NCBI GenBank assembly: GCA_022826515.1
Contig: JAJDUT010000083.1
Location: 67,371-131,370, forward strand
Reading direction: 5' to 3'
DNA: 64,000 nucleotides
Origin: Candidatus Latescibacterota bacterium
Lineage (GTDB): Bacteria; Latescibacterota; UBA2968; UBA8231
Below the pieces are notes generated by a model. It saw only the letters and a list, made by a program, of their open reading frames with translations, did not search any database and had not been told where the DNA came from. The position numbers were made by a program, and so were the translations under genes. Below are positions 41,092 to 50,383 of this stretch, one piece after another (the first letter of the stretch is position 1; each line of letters begins with the position of its first letter).

Positions 41092-44000
41092 TTATTCTGA
41101 ACTCGAAGCAAGCAAACGTAGATGGACGGTGGAAAGAGCAGGAACGACCAGCATGAGTATAACCGTCGTAAAGAGAATGCCGAAACCGAGGGACGCGGCA
41201 AAGGGAACCAAGAACTGCGCCTGAATGGCACGTTCGAGAATTAGGGGTGTAAAGCCGAGGAAAGTCGTCACGGACGTGAGCATGATTGGACGAAAACGCC
41301 CTTTCGCGCCCTCGATGATCGCGGTCCGCGCAGAAGTACCTTCCCTGAGTTTCTGGTCGATAAAGTCGATCATGACTAGGGAATCGTTCACGACCACGCC
41401 GCTGAGGCCGAAAAAGCCCATGAAGGACTGTGCGCTCACCGCGATTCCCAAGATCAGATGACCCAAGATCACGCCGATGAACCCGAACGGAATGACGGCC
41501 ATGATGATGAACGGTTTGGTATAGGAGCGCAGAGGGATGGCAAGCAGCGCGAAAATCATGAGCATGGCAATCGCAAACCCGCGATACAGCGCATCTAGGG
41601 ACTCGAGTTGCTGTTGTTGTTCGCCCCCAAGCATGTACGTTAGGTTCGGGTTCGCGGCGGTGAGGTCCGCAAGGATCGAATTGACGAGGATGGCATTGGC
41701 TTCCCCGCCGGAAATCACCGCGGGATCTACATCCGCAGTGACTGTGACGACGCGTTGACCGTCCCGCCTCTGAATGGCGGGGGGCGACGTGCCCGAGTTC
41801 AGCGAGGCCACGCTAGTTAGGGGGACCTCGGCACCACTCGGCGTACGGAGCAGGTATCCTTCGACATCGGTGATGGATTCCCGTTCAGCGGAGGGCAGGC
41901 GCACATAGACCCGGACCTCCTCCCGACCCCGCTGTATTCGGACGGCCTCTGCGCCAAAGAATGCGGCTCGTGCCTGCCCGGCCAAGGCGTCGAGCGTGAG
42001 ACCGAGGGTTCGCGCTTCCGGCCGCAGCTCGAGCTGAATTTCCGGGATGCCTAGGGTGTGATCCGAGCGTATGTCAAAGACGCCTCCCACTCTACGGAGA
42101 CCATCAATCACAGAGTTTGCGCTCCGGGCGAGATGCTCCGGATCCGGATGTGACAGCACGGCTTCGACGGGATTGCCAAAGTCGATGATCTCGCCGCTGA
42201 AGATGATGCCGCGCACATAGGGCAGGACGCCCACCTCTTCGCGCCAGGCCTGCACGAGATCTCCGGTGGAGATATGTCTTTGCTGTGCGCCTAGGAGTTT
42301 GAATTCAATGGTAGCGATATTGGCTTCTGGATTCAGGGTTGCCGCAGGGTTTAGTCCTCCGCCCTGAATCCGCGGCCGCTGGCCGACAGTCACCATTACG
42401 CCAGACAGCAGCGGGGGCGCACCTTCAGGCCGGTCGTGCGCGAGCCGTTCGATGACCCGGTGGCCGGCCTCCTCCAGTTCCTGCGCTACTTCATACGTCC
42501 GCTGTGCGGTCGTCCCGTCCGGCATTTCCAGAGTGGCTGTTGCGAAATCTCCCTCAACCACACCAGCGAAATTAGTCGGGACAATACCCGCCGGTATCAG
42601 GGAGATGCTCAGTACGAGCAGTCCTAAAACTCCTGCCATCGTCACCAAGGGCTGATTCGTCGCAAACCGCAGCCCGCGATCCAACGGACCCTCGACGAAC
42701 CTGTTCAGCAGCACATCTACGCGATTCTGGATCCGTGCGAAGAACCGATCCAAGGCGGTCGTTGGCACCCATTCCGGGCCGGGCAGATGGGACAGGTGGT
42801 TGGGCAGCACGAATAGCGATTCGACCAGAGAAATCAGCAGCATGGCGATGACGATGACGGGCAGTGCTGACCATACTTCCCCGATGCCTCCGGGGATGAA
42901 CAGCAGCGGGACGAACGCCGCCACCGAAGTGAGGACCGCGAATGTCAACGGCACTCTTATCCGCTGTACGCCGCGGATCGCCGCCACCACCCCGGATGTT
43001 CCCCGCAGGCGCTCGTAGTGAATGTGCTCGGCTACGACGATCGCATCGTCAACGACGATGCCAATGGCGAGGACAAACGAGAACAGCGAGATGGTGTTGA
43101 TAGCGAAGTCGAGCGCGAGCATGACCGCCAGAGCGCCGATTCCCGAAACGGCGAGACCGACGGCGACCCACAGGGCCAGCCGGAGCTGGAGAAACAGGCT
43201 CAGGGCGATCAACACCAGCAACAGACCCAGCATACCGTTCTTGAGCAGAAGATCGGCGCGTTCCTCGTAGTCTTGGGATTCGTCATTCCAGATGGTGATG
43301 CCTACCCCGTCTGGCAGAGCCGGGATTACCTCATTCGCCAAGTGCTGCCGAACGGTCGTGGCGACATCCATCACCTGCTCGCCATCGGCCCGATAGATCT
43401 CGACGAATACCGCGGGATGGTTCTGATGCCGGACAATCAGGTCGGTTTCCTGAAATCCGTCGCGAACCTCGGCGATGTCGCCGAGGCGCAAAACCGTACC
43501 GTCAATGCCTGTGAGAAGGACGATCTCTTCGAAATCTTGTTGGTCGTAGTTCTGGCCGAGGGTGCGGACCCGCACCTGGGATTCTCGGGTATCGATACTG
43601 CCGGCAGACAAATCGAGGGAACTGCGACGAATGGTGTTGGCGATGTCGGTGAGTGTAAGTCCAAGGGCTCTCAGCCGATGAAGCGGCACCTCGATAGAGA
43701 TTTCGTATTTCCGCACTCCACTGACCTCGACTTGGGACACGGAGGGAAGCGTCGTGAGTTCATCCTCGATCTGGTGCGCCAATTCCTTCAGCGAGCGCTC
43801 GGATACATCGCCATAAACAATGAGCCGCATCATGCTCTGGCGGTTGGTCATCTCTCTGAATTGGGGGCGTTCGACTCTGGCGGGGAAAGACTGTATGCGA
43901 TTGACGGCCGACTCGATATCGTCCAACGCCTGCGCCATGTCCGTGCCGGAGTCCATTTGAATGCGGACGGATGCTATACTTGGTGCCGCTACGGACTTGA

Positions 44001-44271
44001 CCGCCTTTACGTCATCCAACCCGCTGACCTGGTCCTCGATCTTGACGACGATCGACTCTTCGATCTCCTCCGGTGTGGCACCGGGATAGACCATCGAGAC
44101 TTCGACATGGTAGAAAGGGACCGTCGGCCACGCTTCCCGATCGAGACCGGTCAGCGACACCAGCCCGGCGGCGATGATTCCCCACATAAGCAAATTGGCG
44201 GCTACACTGTTGCCCGCCATGTAGGCGATTGGGCCGGACCGTTCTTGGTGATTGCCGTTGCTGGGACTCAT
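41092..44271 (-). CDS. RND efflux transporter permease (AcrB/MdtB-like)
   Basis: A 1059-aa inner-membrane drug/proton antiporter of the HAE1 type. The ATG at 44271 overlaps the adaptor stop (ATGA). Twelve membrane helices with two periplasmic loops are evident. Characteristic pieces are VSMVYPGATPEEIEESI, the helix-4 acidic pair in AIGIVVDDAIVVAEHI, helix 10-11 FFGLSGVVVNDSLVMIDFI and RPIMLTSVTTFLGFTPL. It works with the adaptor encoded upstream and a TolC-type channel not present here. The substrate could be antibiotics, lipids or a compound made by the downstream P450. Confidence 0.95.
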   Translation of the reverse strand: MSPSNGNHQERSGPIAYMAGNSVAANLLMWGIIAAGLVSLTGLDREAWPTVPFYHVEVSMVYPGATPEEIEESIVVKIEDQVSGLDDVKAVKSVAAPSIASVRIQMDSGTDMAQALDDIESAVNRIQSFPARVERPQFREMTNRQSMMRLIVYGDVSERSLKELAHQIEDELTTLPSVSQVEVSGVRKYEISIEVPLHRLRALGLTLTDIANTIRRSSLDLSAGSIDTRESQVRVRTLGQNYDQQDFEEIVLLTGIDGTVLRLGDIAEVRDGFQETDLIVRHQNHPAVFVEIYRADGEQVMDVATTVRQHLANEVIPALPDGVGITIWNDESQDYEERADLLLKNGMLGLLLVLIALSLFLQLRLALWVAVGLAVSGIGALAVMLALDFAINTISLFSFVLAIGIVVDDAIVVAEHIHYERLRGTSGVVAAIRGVQRIRVPLTFAVLTSVAAFVPLLFIPGGIGEVWSALPVIVIAMLLISLVESLFVLPNHLSHLPGPEWVPTTALDRFFARIQNRVDVLLNRFVEGPLDRGLRFATNQPLVTMAGVLGLLVLSISLIPAGIVPTNFAGVVEGDFATATLEMPDGTTAQRTYEVAQELEEAGHRVIERLAHDRPEGAPPLLSGVMVTVGQRPRIQGGGLNPAATLNPEANIATIEFKLLGAQQRHISTGDLVQAWREEVGVLPYVRGIIFSGEIIDFGNPVEAVLSHPDPEHLARSANSVIDGLRRVGGVFDIRSDHTLGIPEIQLELRPEARTLGLTLDALAGQARAAFFGAEAVRIQRGREEVRVYVRLPSAERESITDVEGYLLRTPSGAEVPLTSVASLNSGTSPPAIQRRDGQRVVTVTADVDPAVISGGEANAILVNSILADLTAANPNLTYMLGGEQQQQLESLDALYRGFAIAMLMIFALLAIPLRSYTKPFIIMAVIPFGFIGVILGHLILGIAVSAQSFMGFFGLSGVVVNDSLVMIDFIDQKLREGTSARTAIIEGAKGRFRPIMLTSVTTFLGFTPLILERAIQAQFLVPFAASLGFGILFTTVILMLVVPALSTVHLRLLASSSE

Positions 44272-45470
44272 GGCGTCGGGGCGGTTTCCGTTAGGACTCG
44301 CATGCCTTCGGTGGCAAACTGGATTCCGCCGGTGATGACGGCTTGGCCGCTTGCGAGAGCGCCGGTCACATATACCTCGTCGTTGGTGCGTTGTAGTACC
44401 TGTACTGGAACGATACTCACTACGCCGCCATCGTTGACGCCCCAAACCTCGTTGCCGGATTGCAGGGCCGCGCGCGGTATTTGGTAGTATCCTTCTAATT
44501 CAAGACCCTCTATTTCCACCTCGACGAATTTACCAACCAAGAGCGGAGGACTGCCGCCGAGAGGAACTGTTCCGGCTATTGGGCTGCCTGCATGAATTGG
44601 GTCTGGTAAGCGCATGATCACGTCGATGGTGCGCGTTTGCTTGTCAAGGGATGCCTCGCCACGGTCCACGTAACCTTCCCAAGCATAGGTCCCGTCGCCG
44701 TACCGAGCGACTACACGTGCAGCCACTGCCCGATTCCCGTCGCCCGCCTTGAGCTCCCACAGCCTTGGGATCAACGCGGCATCGGCGTCGGACAAGGGAA
44801 CGACCACTTCTACGGCATCCGCGGCGAAAAGCCGACCGACGGTCTGGCCGGCGGCGACGATTTGTCCCACATCCACGGATTCTTCGCGCACAAAGCCAGC
44901 AAACGGAGCCGTTACCTTGGTTCTGGAGAGGGCGAGCTTGGCGGCAGCGAGCCGAGCCTCGTCGCGGCTCACCGCAGCCCGCGCTGCGTTCAATTGTGGC
45001 TCCCTCAGCGCGAGGGGATTGGCATCGGCATCGCCCTGACTAGCGGCGTAAAGCGCGTACTGGGCTTGGGCAAGCTCGGCTTTTTCCTCTTCCTCAAGCA
45101 GGGCCACGCGCTGGGCGGCGAGATCGGCCTCGGCTTCCTGCACCCGGTATAGAAAGTCCGCCTCTTCGATGCGAAAGAGCGTCTGGCCCGCTTGGACCCG
45201 TCCGCCGCTTTGAAACCCTGAAGCTACCCAGACGACCTTGCCGCCGACTTGCGGCGCAATGCCAATCTCGGCGCTTGGCCTTACGGTCCCGGAGCCAAAT
45301 ACCGGTATGGGGCCGGTCCCGGCGGTAACTAGACCAGTTTGCACGAACGGTACCTGGGGAGGCTGTTGGGTGCGGGTCGGTTCGGGTGCCAGTGAAATCA
45401 AAAAAGCAGCCAAAGCAACGGAAGCTATGAGAATAACGCCGGCAATTATAAAACTGGATATGCGAGACAT
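44268..45470 (-). CDS. RND efflux periplasmic adaptor (AcrA/MdtA-like)
   Basis: A 400-aa membrane-fusion protein. One N-terminal anchor helix (FIIAGVILIASVALAAFLIS) is followed by lipoyl half-motifs (IAPQVGGKVVWVASGFQ; TKVTAPFAGFVREESVDVGQ) flanking an alpha-helical hairpin at about 105-185, then the beta-barrel domain (GRLFAADAVEVVVPLSDADA). It is the first gene of the operon with the RND pump and overlaps it by four bases. The 285-base intergenic region upstream is shared with a divergent enolase-superfamily gene and should hold both promoters; no clear operator is seen. Confidence 0.94.
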   Translation of the reverse strand: MSRISSFIIAGVILIASVALAAFLISLAPEPTRTQQPPQVPFVQTGLVTAGTGPIPVFGSGTVRPSAEIGIAPQVGGKVVWVASGFQSGGRVQAGQTLFRIEEADFLYRVQEAEADLAAQRVALLEEEEKAELAQAQYALYAASQGDADANPLALREPQLNAARAAVSRDEARLAAAKLALSRTKVTAPFAGFVREESVDVGQIVAAGQTVGRLFAADAVEVVVPLSDADAALIPRLWELKAGDGNRAVAARVVARYGDGTYAWEGYVDRGEASLDKQTRTIDVIMRLPDPIHAGSPIAGTVPLGGSPPLLVGKFVEVEIEGLELEGYYQIPRAALQSGNEVWGVNDGGVVSIVPVQVLQRTNDEVYVTGALASGQAVITGGIQFATEGMRVLTETAPTP

Positions 45471-45755
45471 GGCGATTTACTCCGTGGAGACCGCAGCAAG
45501 ACGCACCGGGCCGAGCAAGTTCAGGCCTGGATCGCAGAACCATTGAGACAGCAATCCTAGACGGATGTCCCGCTAGGCTGACTCGGCAAGAATATAAGAA
45601 ATCCGCGCCATTCAGTCAGAAGGCCGATAAAGGGCGAGGCGGTTCGACTTGTAGAAGAATCTCTGATTAAGTATCCTAAACAAATCCTCTTGGTGATTGC
45701 CTTTAAAAAGCTGGCTAAATTTAGGTTTATCGACGAAACGCAGCGGAGCAAAGCG

Positions 45756-46916
45756 ATGAAAATAGCCGATGTTAGAGCGTTCCCATTGCGGATCAGCAAA
45801 CGCGCCGAAGGAGCCGCGCGGCCACCGACGATTGCGGTCGGCGATTACTTTGTCGATCGGGCGGCGTTCACGACGATCTACTCACCCCATCACGAGACCA
45901 CCGTTATCCGGGTTGAAACCGACGACGGGATCGTCGGCTGGGGCGAGGCGCAATCGCCGGTGTCGCCGAACACCACGGCGACGATCGTGCGCGAATTGGT
46001 GCGGCCGTTGGTAATCGGGCGCGATCCGTTCGACATTGAGGCGATTTGGACGCGCAACTACGGGGCGATGCGAGAGCGCGGCCACCTGACCGGTTTCTAC
46101 ATCGACGCGCTCGGCGGGACGGATATCGCGCTGTGGGACATCGTAGGTAAGGCCGTCGGAAAGCCGGTACACAAAATTGCAGGTGGGCGCTATCGAGATG
46201 AGATTTTGCTCTACGCCGGGATCGGCGGGGCGGATCCAGCGAAGGTTGCAGATGCGGCGGAAGAGCACGTGGGTTATGGGTACCAGGCGCTGAAGTTGCA
46301 CTTGCTGTTGGAGGTGGAGGGCGTGGTGGAGATTTGCCGCGCCGTGCGGCAGCGCGTCGGGCCGGGCATCATGCTGATGGTCGATACGCACATGCGGCAG
46401 ACGGTCGCCAGCTCGATACGGCTGGGCCGCGAGTTGGAGAAGCTGCATTTTACTTGGCTGGAAGCGCCGATCATACCAGACGATATTCCGGGGCAGGCCG
46501 AGATAACTCGGGCGTTGGATATGGCGGTGGCGATAGGGGAGTGGACGCGCACGCGCTACGAGATGCGCGAGCAGTTCGAGCGCCGAGCGTACGACATTTT
46601 GATGCACGACATCGCGCGGACGGGGATTACCGAAGGGCACCGGATTGCGACACTGGCCGACACCTACAACATTCCGGTCGCGCCGCATGTCGGAGGGGGT
46701 GGGATCCTGTCGGTGGCGGCGACTGTCGAATGGTCGGCGTCGTGTCCGAACTTCATGATTATGGAGCACAGCCACCACGCCAACGCAGTCAAGAGCCGCA
46801 TTCTCAAGGAGCCGTACGAACCTGAAGACGGCTACTACAAGGTCACGGAGCGACCGGGTTTGGGGGTTGAGGTGGACGAGGCGGCGTTGGCAAGGTACGC
46901 GTTTCCGGATAGTTGA
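45756..46916 (+). CDS. mandelate racemase/muconate lactonizing-family enzyme
   Basis: A 386-aa enolase-superfamily enzyme. The ATG at 45756 has GGAG eight bases upstream and gives MKIADVRAFPLRIS; a longer start at 45690 is unsupported. Metal ligands are D210 (MLMVDTHM), E236 (TWLEAP) and E262 (IGEW), and the general base/acid is probably H311 (VAPHVGGGG). The second catalytic arm is K180-L-H182 rather than the usual K-x-K. This group dehydrates or epimerises sugar acids and related carboxylates; the precise substrate cannot be given. It may belong with the LacI-type regulators downstream. Confidence 0.92.
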   Translation: MKIADVRAFPLRISKRAEGAARPPTIAVGDYFVDRAAFTTIYSPHHETTVIRVETDDGIVGWGEAQSPVSPNTTATIVRELVRPLVIGRDPFDIEAIWTRNYGAMRERGHLTGFYIDALGGTDIALWDIVGKAVGKPVHKIAGGRYRDEILLYAGIGGADPAKVADAAEEHVGYGYQALKLHLLLEVEGVVEICRAVRQRVGPGIMLMVDTHMRQTVASSIRLGRELEKLHFTWLEAPIIPDDIPGQAEITRALDMAVAIGEWTRTRYEMREQFERRAYDILMHDIARTGITEGHRIATLADTYNIPVAPHVGGGGILSVAATVEWSASCPNFMIMEHSHHANAVKSRILKEPYEPEDGYYKVTERPGLGVEVDEAALARYAFPDS

Positions 46917-46991
46917 CAGCATCCCGTTTCATGCTCCCGCCAGCGCTTGGTCCATGTGCGGGAGAGCAGCGAACCCGTAAAGAGGATAAAT

Positions 46992-47780
46992 ATGGAGCAT
47001 TGGCGAGGAAGCGTTGCGACCGTTTTAGCGGTTGCTTTTGCATTCTGCGTTCTGCACGCCGTCCCTGGGCTGGCGCAGCCGGGCGATGCGGAAAGAAGGC
47101 TGTACGTCGGCACCATGGTGGCCGTTCCTTTTGCCCAAGACCTGCACCATCAAACGTCTTTTATCTTGCCAGCAACGTCTCCGGTCTTACCCGGTGCTGA
47201 GTTGTCTGCTGCCGGCGATATGGAAATAGGCTACGGCCTCGGGTTTGCGGCTATTTTGGGAAGAGAAATTTCCAATTATGCAGCACTTGAACTCACCGGC
47301 TCTTGGTCGAGGCAGCCAGCCGATCTCGTCGTTTCTTTGCCGACCATCTTGATGCAGGGGTTTTCTAACGGTGATCTCGAGCTTCCCACCGGTTTCAGTT
47401 TCGCGGGGAAAATAGTAATACTACAGTCGAAAATTGATCTGCTGATTTACCCCGCAAAGATGGCCACCGATTCTGGCGGCGCACAGCCATATTTGGGCGG
47501 TGGCGTGGGTATTGTGCGCTCGGATATAGACATGGATATCGAAAAGGATGTGCCGACGCAGGCCTTTATCGAGGAGTTAGCGGAGTTGGGCTTTGCCGAA
47601 CTGCTGCCGCAAAAAATAGACGACACCGGAACGGATTTTCAGTTGGCTCTGCGCGCGGGCGTAAACATTCCTTTCAACAACATAGATTTGGATTTGGGCT
47701 GGCAGTTTTATCGCACGTACGTCGAAGGAGAAGACAACAATTCTCACGTGGCGGGCGGCATTCTGAAGTACTCGTTTTAA
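46992..47780 (+). CDS. small outer-membrane beta-barrel protein
   Basis: A 262-aa exported protein. The ATG at 46992 follows GAGG and yields a signal peptide that ends HAVPGLAQ. Alternating hydrophobic/polar strands (YGLGFAAILGREIS, YAALELTGSWSRQ, QPYLGGGVGIVRSDIDMDIE, LDLGWQFYRTYVEG) and a C-terminal Phe (ILKYSF) are typical of 8- to 10-stranded outer-membrane barrels such as OmpW-like proteins. No ligand-binding residues recognised. It follows the enolase-superfamily gene on the same strand at 75 bases. Confidence 0.8.
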   Translation: MEHWRGSVATVLAVAFAFCVLHAVPGLAQPGDAERRLYVGTMVAVPFAQDLHHQTSFILPATSPVLPGAELSAAGDMEIGYGLGFAAILGREISNYAALELTGSWSRQPADLVVSLPTILMQGFSNGDLELPTGFSFAGKIVILQSKIDLLIYPAKMATDSGGAQPYLGGGVGIVRSDIDMDIEKDVPTQAFIEELAELGFAELLPQKIDDTGTDFQLALRAGVNIPFNNIDLDLGWQFYRTYVEGEDNNSHVAGGILKYSF

Positions 47781-47867
47781 GCGGCTGCAATCCTTGACAG
47801 CAGCAGCGATGAAAGTTCCTTTTGAGGCAGCTTCTTATATAGCCCGATTGGCGATAGGATTAATTAA

Positions 47868-48908
47868 ATGATGCAAAAAAATCAAACTACCATTAAAGAT
47901 ATTGCCCGGGAGTTGCAGATTTCGCATTCAACTGTATCGCGGGCGCTATCTGAGGATCGGAAGGTTTCGGCATTGGTAGCTGAGAAAACTCGGAAACGGG
48001 TGCAACAAAAAGCCGCCGAGCTAGAGTACAGTCCCAATTTGATGGCGCAGGGATTTGTAACGGGGAGGACAGGGACTTTGGGTTTGCTGACCTACGAGAT
48101 TTTCCGCGAGACATTTGGTCGTCAGACCGATCAGATTTTGCAAGCGGCTGACAAACAGAAGTATCAGGTACTGATGGGCCTAGCCACGAACCGGCTCCAG
48201 GAGTTTCCATTGGAGAACCAGACTATGCAGGTCAATCAGCTACTTTCCCGGGGCATAGACGGCCTCTTGATTCATACGCGAGGCGACGACGAAGAGTCCG
48301 AGCGCATAGTGAACACCGTGCGAGGACGAGTGCCGGTGGTGACGTTTACCTCCCCGACTAAAAACCTGAGTGGAATCGTGGTGGACATGATAACGAGTTT
48401 TTGCGAGGCGACCGAGCATTTAATCCGCTTAGGGCACGAGCGGATCGGGTTTATCGGGACGGACTGGAATACGGACTTAGTGGGTGCAGCCAAGGGCAAA
48501 GGGTATTTGCTCGCAATGCAAAAGCACGGCTTGCCTCCCCAACGCATACCTAGCAAAACCTTTCCTACAAAAGCGCCATATCTCCTAGGGAAAACGCTCG
48601 GCGACCAGTTTACGGCTCTCGTGTGCCGAAGCGATTATACGGCCATAGGCGTTTGTCGCGGGCTACGCGAGGCCGGGATTCGCGTACCCGAAGATATGGC
48701 TGTGGTGGGATATGGCAATCTGGAGGTGGCGGCGTATGTGACACCACCACTGACGACCTTGGCTGCTCCTTACGAGTCGATTGCCGAGATGGCGATGGAG
48801 CTGATGCAGGAACAGCTTGAGGGGCAGGATATACCCCGGCAAATAACGTTGCGAACGTCGCTGATTGTGCGGAAATCCTGCGGAGCGCACAGACAGCAGC
48901 AAAACTAA
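47868..48908 (+). CDS. LacI-family transcriptional regulator
   Basis: A 346-aa repressor. The N-terminal HTH is TIKDIARELQISHSTVSRAL (about 8-27), with the hinge helix in SPNLMAQGFVTG, then a periplasmic-binding-protein-like effector domain (TGTLGLLTYEIF, LIRLGHERIGFIGTD, VPEDMAVVGYGNLEVAA, PPLTTLAAPYESIAEMA). The usual ligands are sugars or purines. A second gene at 49303-50163 is clearly paralogous but lacks the HTH, so the two may have interacted. Target operator not identified. Confidence 0.93.
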   Translation: MMQKNQTTIKDIARELQISHSTVSRALSEDRKVSALVAEKTRKRVQQKAAELEYSPNLMAQGFVTGRTGTLGLLTYEIFRETFGRQTDQILQAADKQKYQVLMGLATNRLQEFPLENQTMQVNQLLSRGIDGLLIHTRGDDEESERIVNTVRGRVPVVTFTSPTKNLSGIVVDMITSFCEATEHLIRLGHERIGFIGTDWNTDLVGAAKGKGYLLAMQKHGLPPQRIPSKTFPTKAPYLLGKTLGDQFTALVCRSDYTAIGVCRGLREAGIRVPEDMAVVGYGNLEVAAYVTPPLTTLAAPYESIAEMAMELMQEQLEGQDIPRQITLRTSLIVRKSCGAHRQQQN

Positions 48909-49302
48909 TCGAACAGTGCTTGACCTGAGGGCAAAGGAGGAATATATTTTCAGTTTTATGCAAACGTGTGAATAGCTTATCAAATACAAAACATGCGATA
49001 ACGATAGAATACGACCTCACTTCTGATGTACCGGCACCTGTCGCCGCGACTTCCAGTTCCAAAATCTCTGTTTGTTAGGGCCTCTTAGTGCATTTGCTCG
49101 GACAGGTGCCTACAGACGCAGGTACTACTTTTGGCGCTGAATCGCAAGGGAAAATTGAGACGAATAAATGTTGCCCATAACAGCAAATCAATCACCGGAA
49201 AAACTATTTGCTTTTGCGAACACAGTTCAATAGGAACTCTTAACCGATAAGGATAGGCAGCGTGCAGCAATCTTACACTTTTCGCATAAGGAGTATGTCA
49301 AT
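48909..49302. other. 394-base gap without recognisable gene
   Basis: Both strands of this interval, between the two LacI-type genes, were read for the missing HTH of the second gene. No LacI-like HTH (T.KD.A...) is found in any frame. The last 15 bases contain AAGGAG and an ATG that runs into a stop after three codons. Nothing else supported. Confidence 0.5.
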
Positions 49303-50163
49303 TTGACGACGCAATTGACAGATACTCTAGGCCTGCTGACTTACCAGATTTCCCGCGAGACGTTTGGCCGTCAGACCGATCAAATTCTGCGAGCGGCGTA
49401 CAAGCAAAAGTATCAGCTCGTGATAAGTATGGCTCCTAGTCGGACGTCGCGGGATCCTCTAGACGACCAAACTAGGCAGATCAAGCAGTTGCTATCCCAA
49501 GGCATCGGCGGACTCTTGATTCATACGCGGGGTGACAGCAAAGAGCCCGAGTGCATAGTGAACACTGTGCAGGGACGAGTGCCGGTGGTGACGTTTCATC
49601 GGCCAACTGCCAATCTGAGCGGAGTTGTGCTAGACGATGCCGCGAGTTATTACGAGGCCACAAATCACTTAATCCGCCTAGGACACGAGCGGATTGGGTT
49701 TGTTGACCGAGACTGGAATGGAGCGATCCCGGCGTTAGCCAAGGCCAAGGGGTACTCACTAGCAATGCAAAGGCACGACCTAGTACGCGAATTTCCACCG
49801 GCCTTGGGCATCTATGCGAAAGGAGGGTATCTTCAGGGTAAAACGCTCGGCGACCGGTTTACGGCCCTTGTGTGCCGGGACGATTACACAGCGATCGGCG
49901 TTTGTCGCGGGCTGCGCGAAGCCGGGATTCGCGTACCCGAGGATGTGGCTGTGGTGGGGAACGGCGACATAGGCGTGGCAGCGCGTATGACCCCGGCTCT
50001 GACGACCTTGGCGACTCCCTACGAAGCGATTGCCCAAGCGGCGCTGGAACTGATGTTGGAACAGCTTGGAGGGAGGCAGGATGAGCCGCGGCAAATAACT
50101 TTGAGATCGCCGCTAATCGTGCGGGAATCCTGCGGAGCGACCAACGCGTATTGTCCCAAATGA
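49303..50163 (+). CDS. LacI-type effector-binding domain lacking HTH
   Basis: A 286-aa protein matching the effector half of the 47868-48908 repressor nearly to its end: DTLGLLTYQISRETFGRQTDQIL, LIRLGHERIGFVDRD, VCRGLREAGIRVPEDVAVVG, PALTTLATPYEAIAQAA. It begins at a TTG (49303) after AAGGAG, just where the hinge of a full repressor would end, so the DNA-binding domain is missing. Sequence is intact over 286 codons, which suggests either recent truncation or retained function as a ligand-binding or heterodimer partner. Confidence 0.75.
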   Translation: MTTQLTDTLGLLTYQISRETFGRQTDQILRAAYKQKYQLVISMAPSRTSRDPLDDQTRQIKQLLSQGIGGLLIHTRGDSKEPECIVNTVQGRVPVVTFHRPTANLSGVVLDDAASYYEATNHLIRLGHERIGFVDRDWNGAIPALAKAKGYSLAMQRHDLVREFPPALGIYAKGGYLQGKTLGDRFTALVCRDDYTAIGVCRGLREAGIRVPEDVAVVGNGDIGVAARMTPALTTLATPYEAIAQAALELMLEQLGGRQDEPRQITLRSPLIVRESCGATNAYCPK

Positions 50164-50202
50164 GGAAGCGGTCTATATTGTGAGGACATCGAGCATCTAG
50201 CT

Positions 50203-50284
50203 TCCGTTGGGGGTGGCCCGGCTGCGGGCCTGAGATTAAGACCCTTCGAACCTGAACTGGATCGTGCCAGCGTAGGGAAACGGA
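50203..50284 (+). promoter_or_regulatory. TPP (THI-box) riboswitch
   Basis: The aptamer is closed by P1 TCCGTT (50203-50208) / AACGGA (50279-50284). Inside it carries the conserved thi-box pieces: GGGGTGGCCC, GGCCTGAGATT, ACCCTTCGAACCTGA and CTGGATCGTGCCAGCGTAGGGAA. It lies 100 bases before the TonB receptor gene and is followed at 50306 by an intrinsic terminator, so thiamine pyrophosphate binding should end transcription early. Confidence 0.97.
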
Positions 50285-50305
50285 TGTCGTACAAACCGCG
50301 TACGC

Positions 50306-50338
50306 ACCGCTGGCCTATCCGAGGCGAGCGGTTTTTTT
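50306..50338 (+). terminator. riboswitch-controlled intrinsic terminator
   Basis: ACCGCT (50306-50311) pairs with AGCGGT (50327-50332), with an inner GCCT/AGGC extension, and is followed by seven T residues (50332-50338). It sits between the TPP aptamer and the TonB receptor start codon, the usual place of an expression platform that terminates when ligand is bound. Confidence 0.9.
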
Positions 50339-50383
50339 CTGCCCCTCAACGGATCAACGGAGTTGAAACGAGGGAGCAGGGCT

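Noticed and set aside
43018..44487. 489-codon open frame on the plus strand
   Set aside because: Antisense to the RND pump and adaptor; the product is low-complexity and unlike any family. GC-rich antisense artefact.
45471..45755. Possible small gene between RND adaptor and enolase-superfamily gene
   Set aside because: Short frames only, no ribosome site or family match; most likely divergent promoters.
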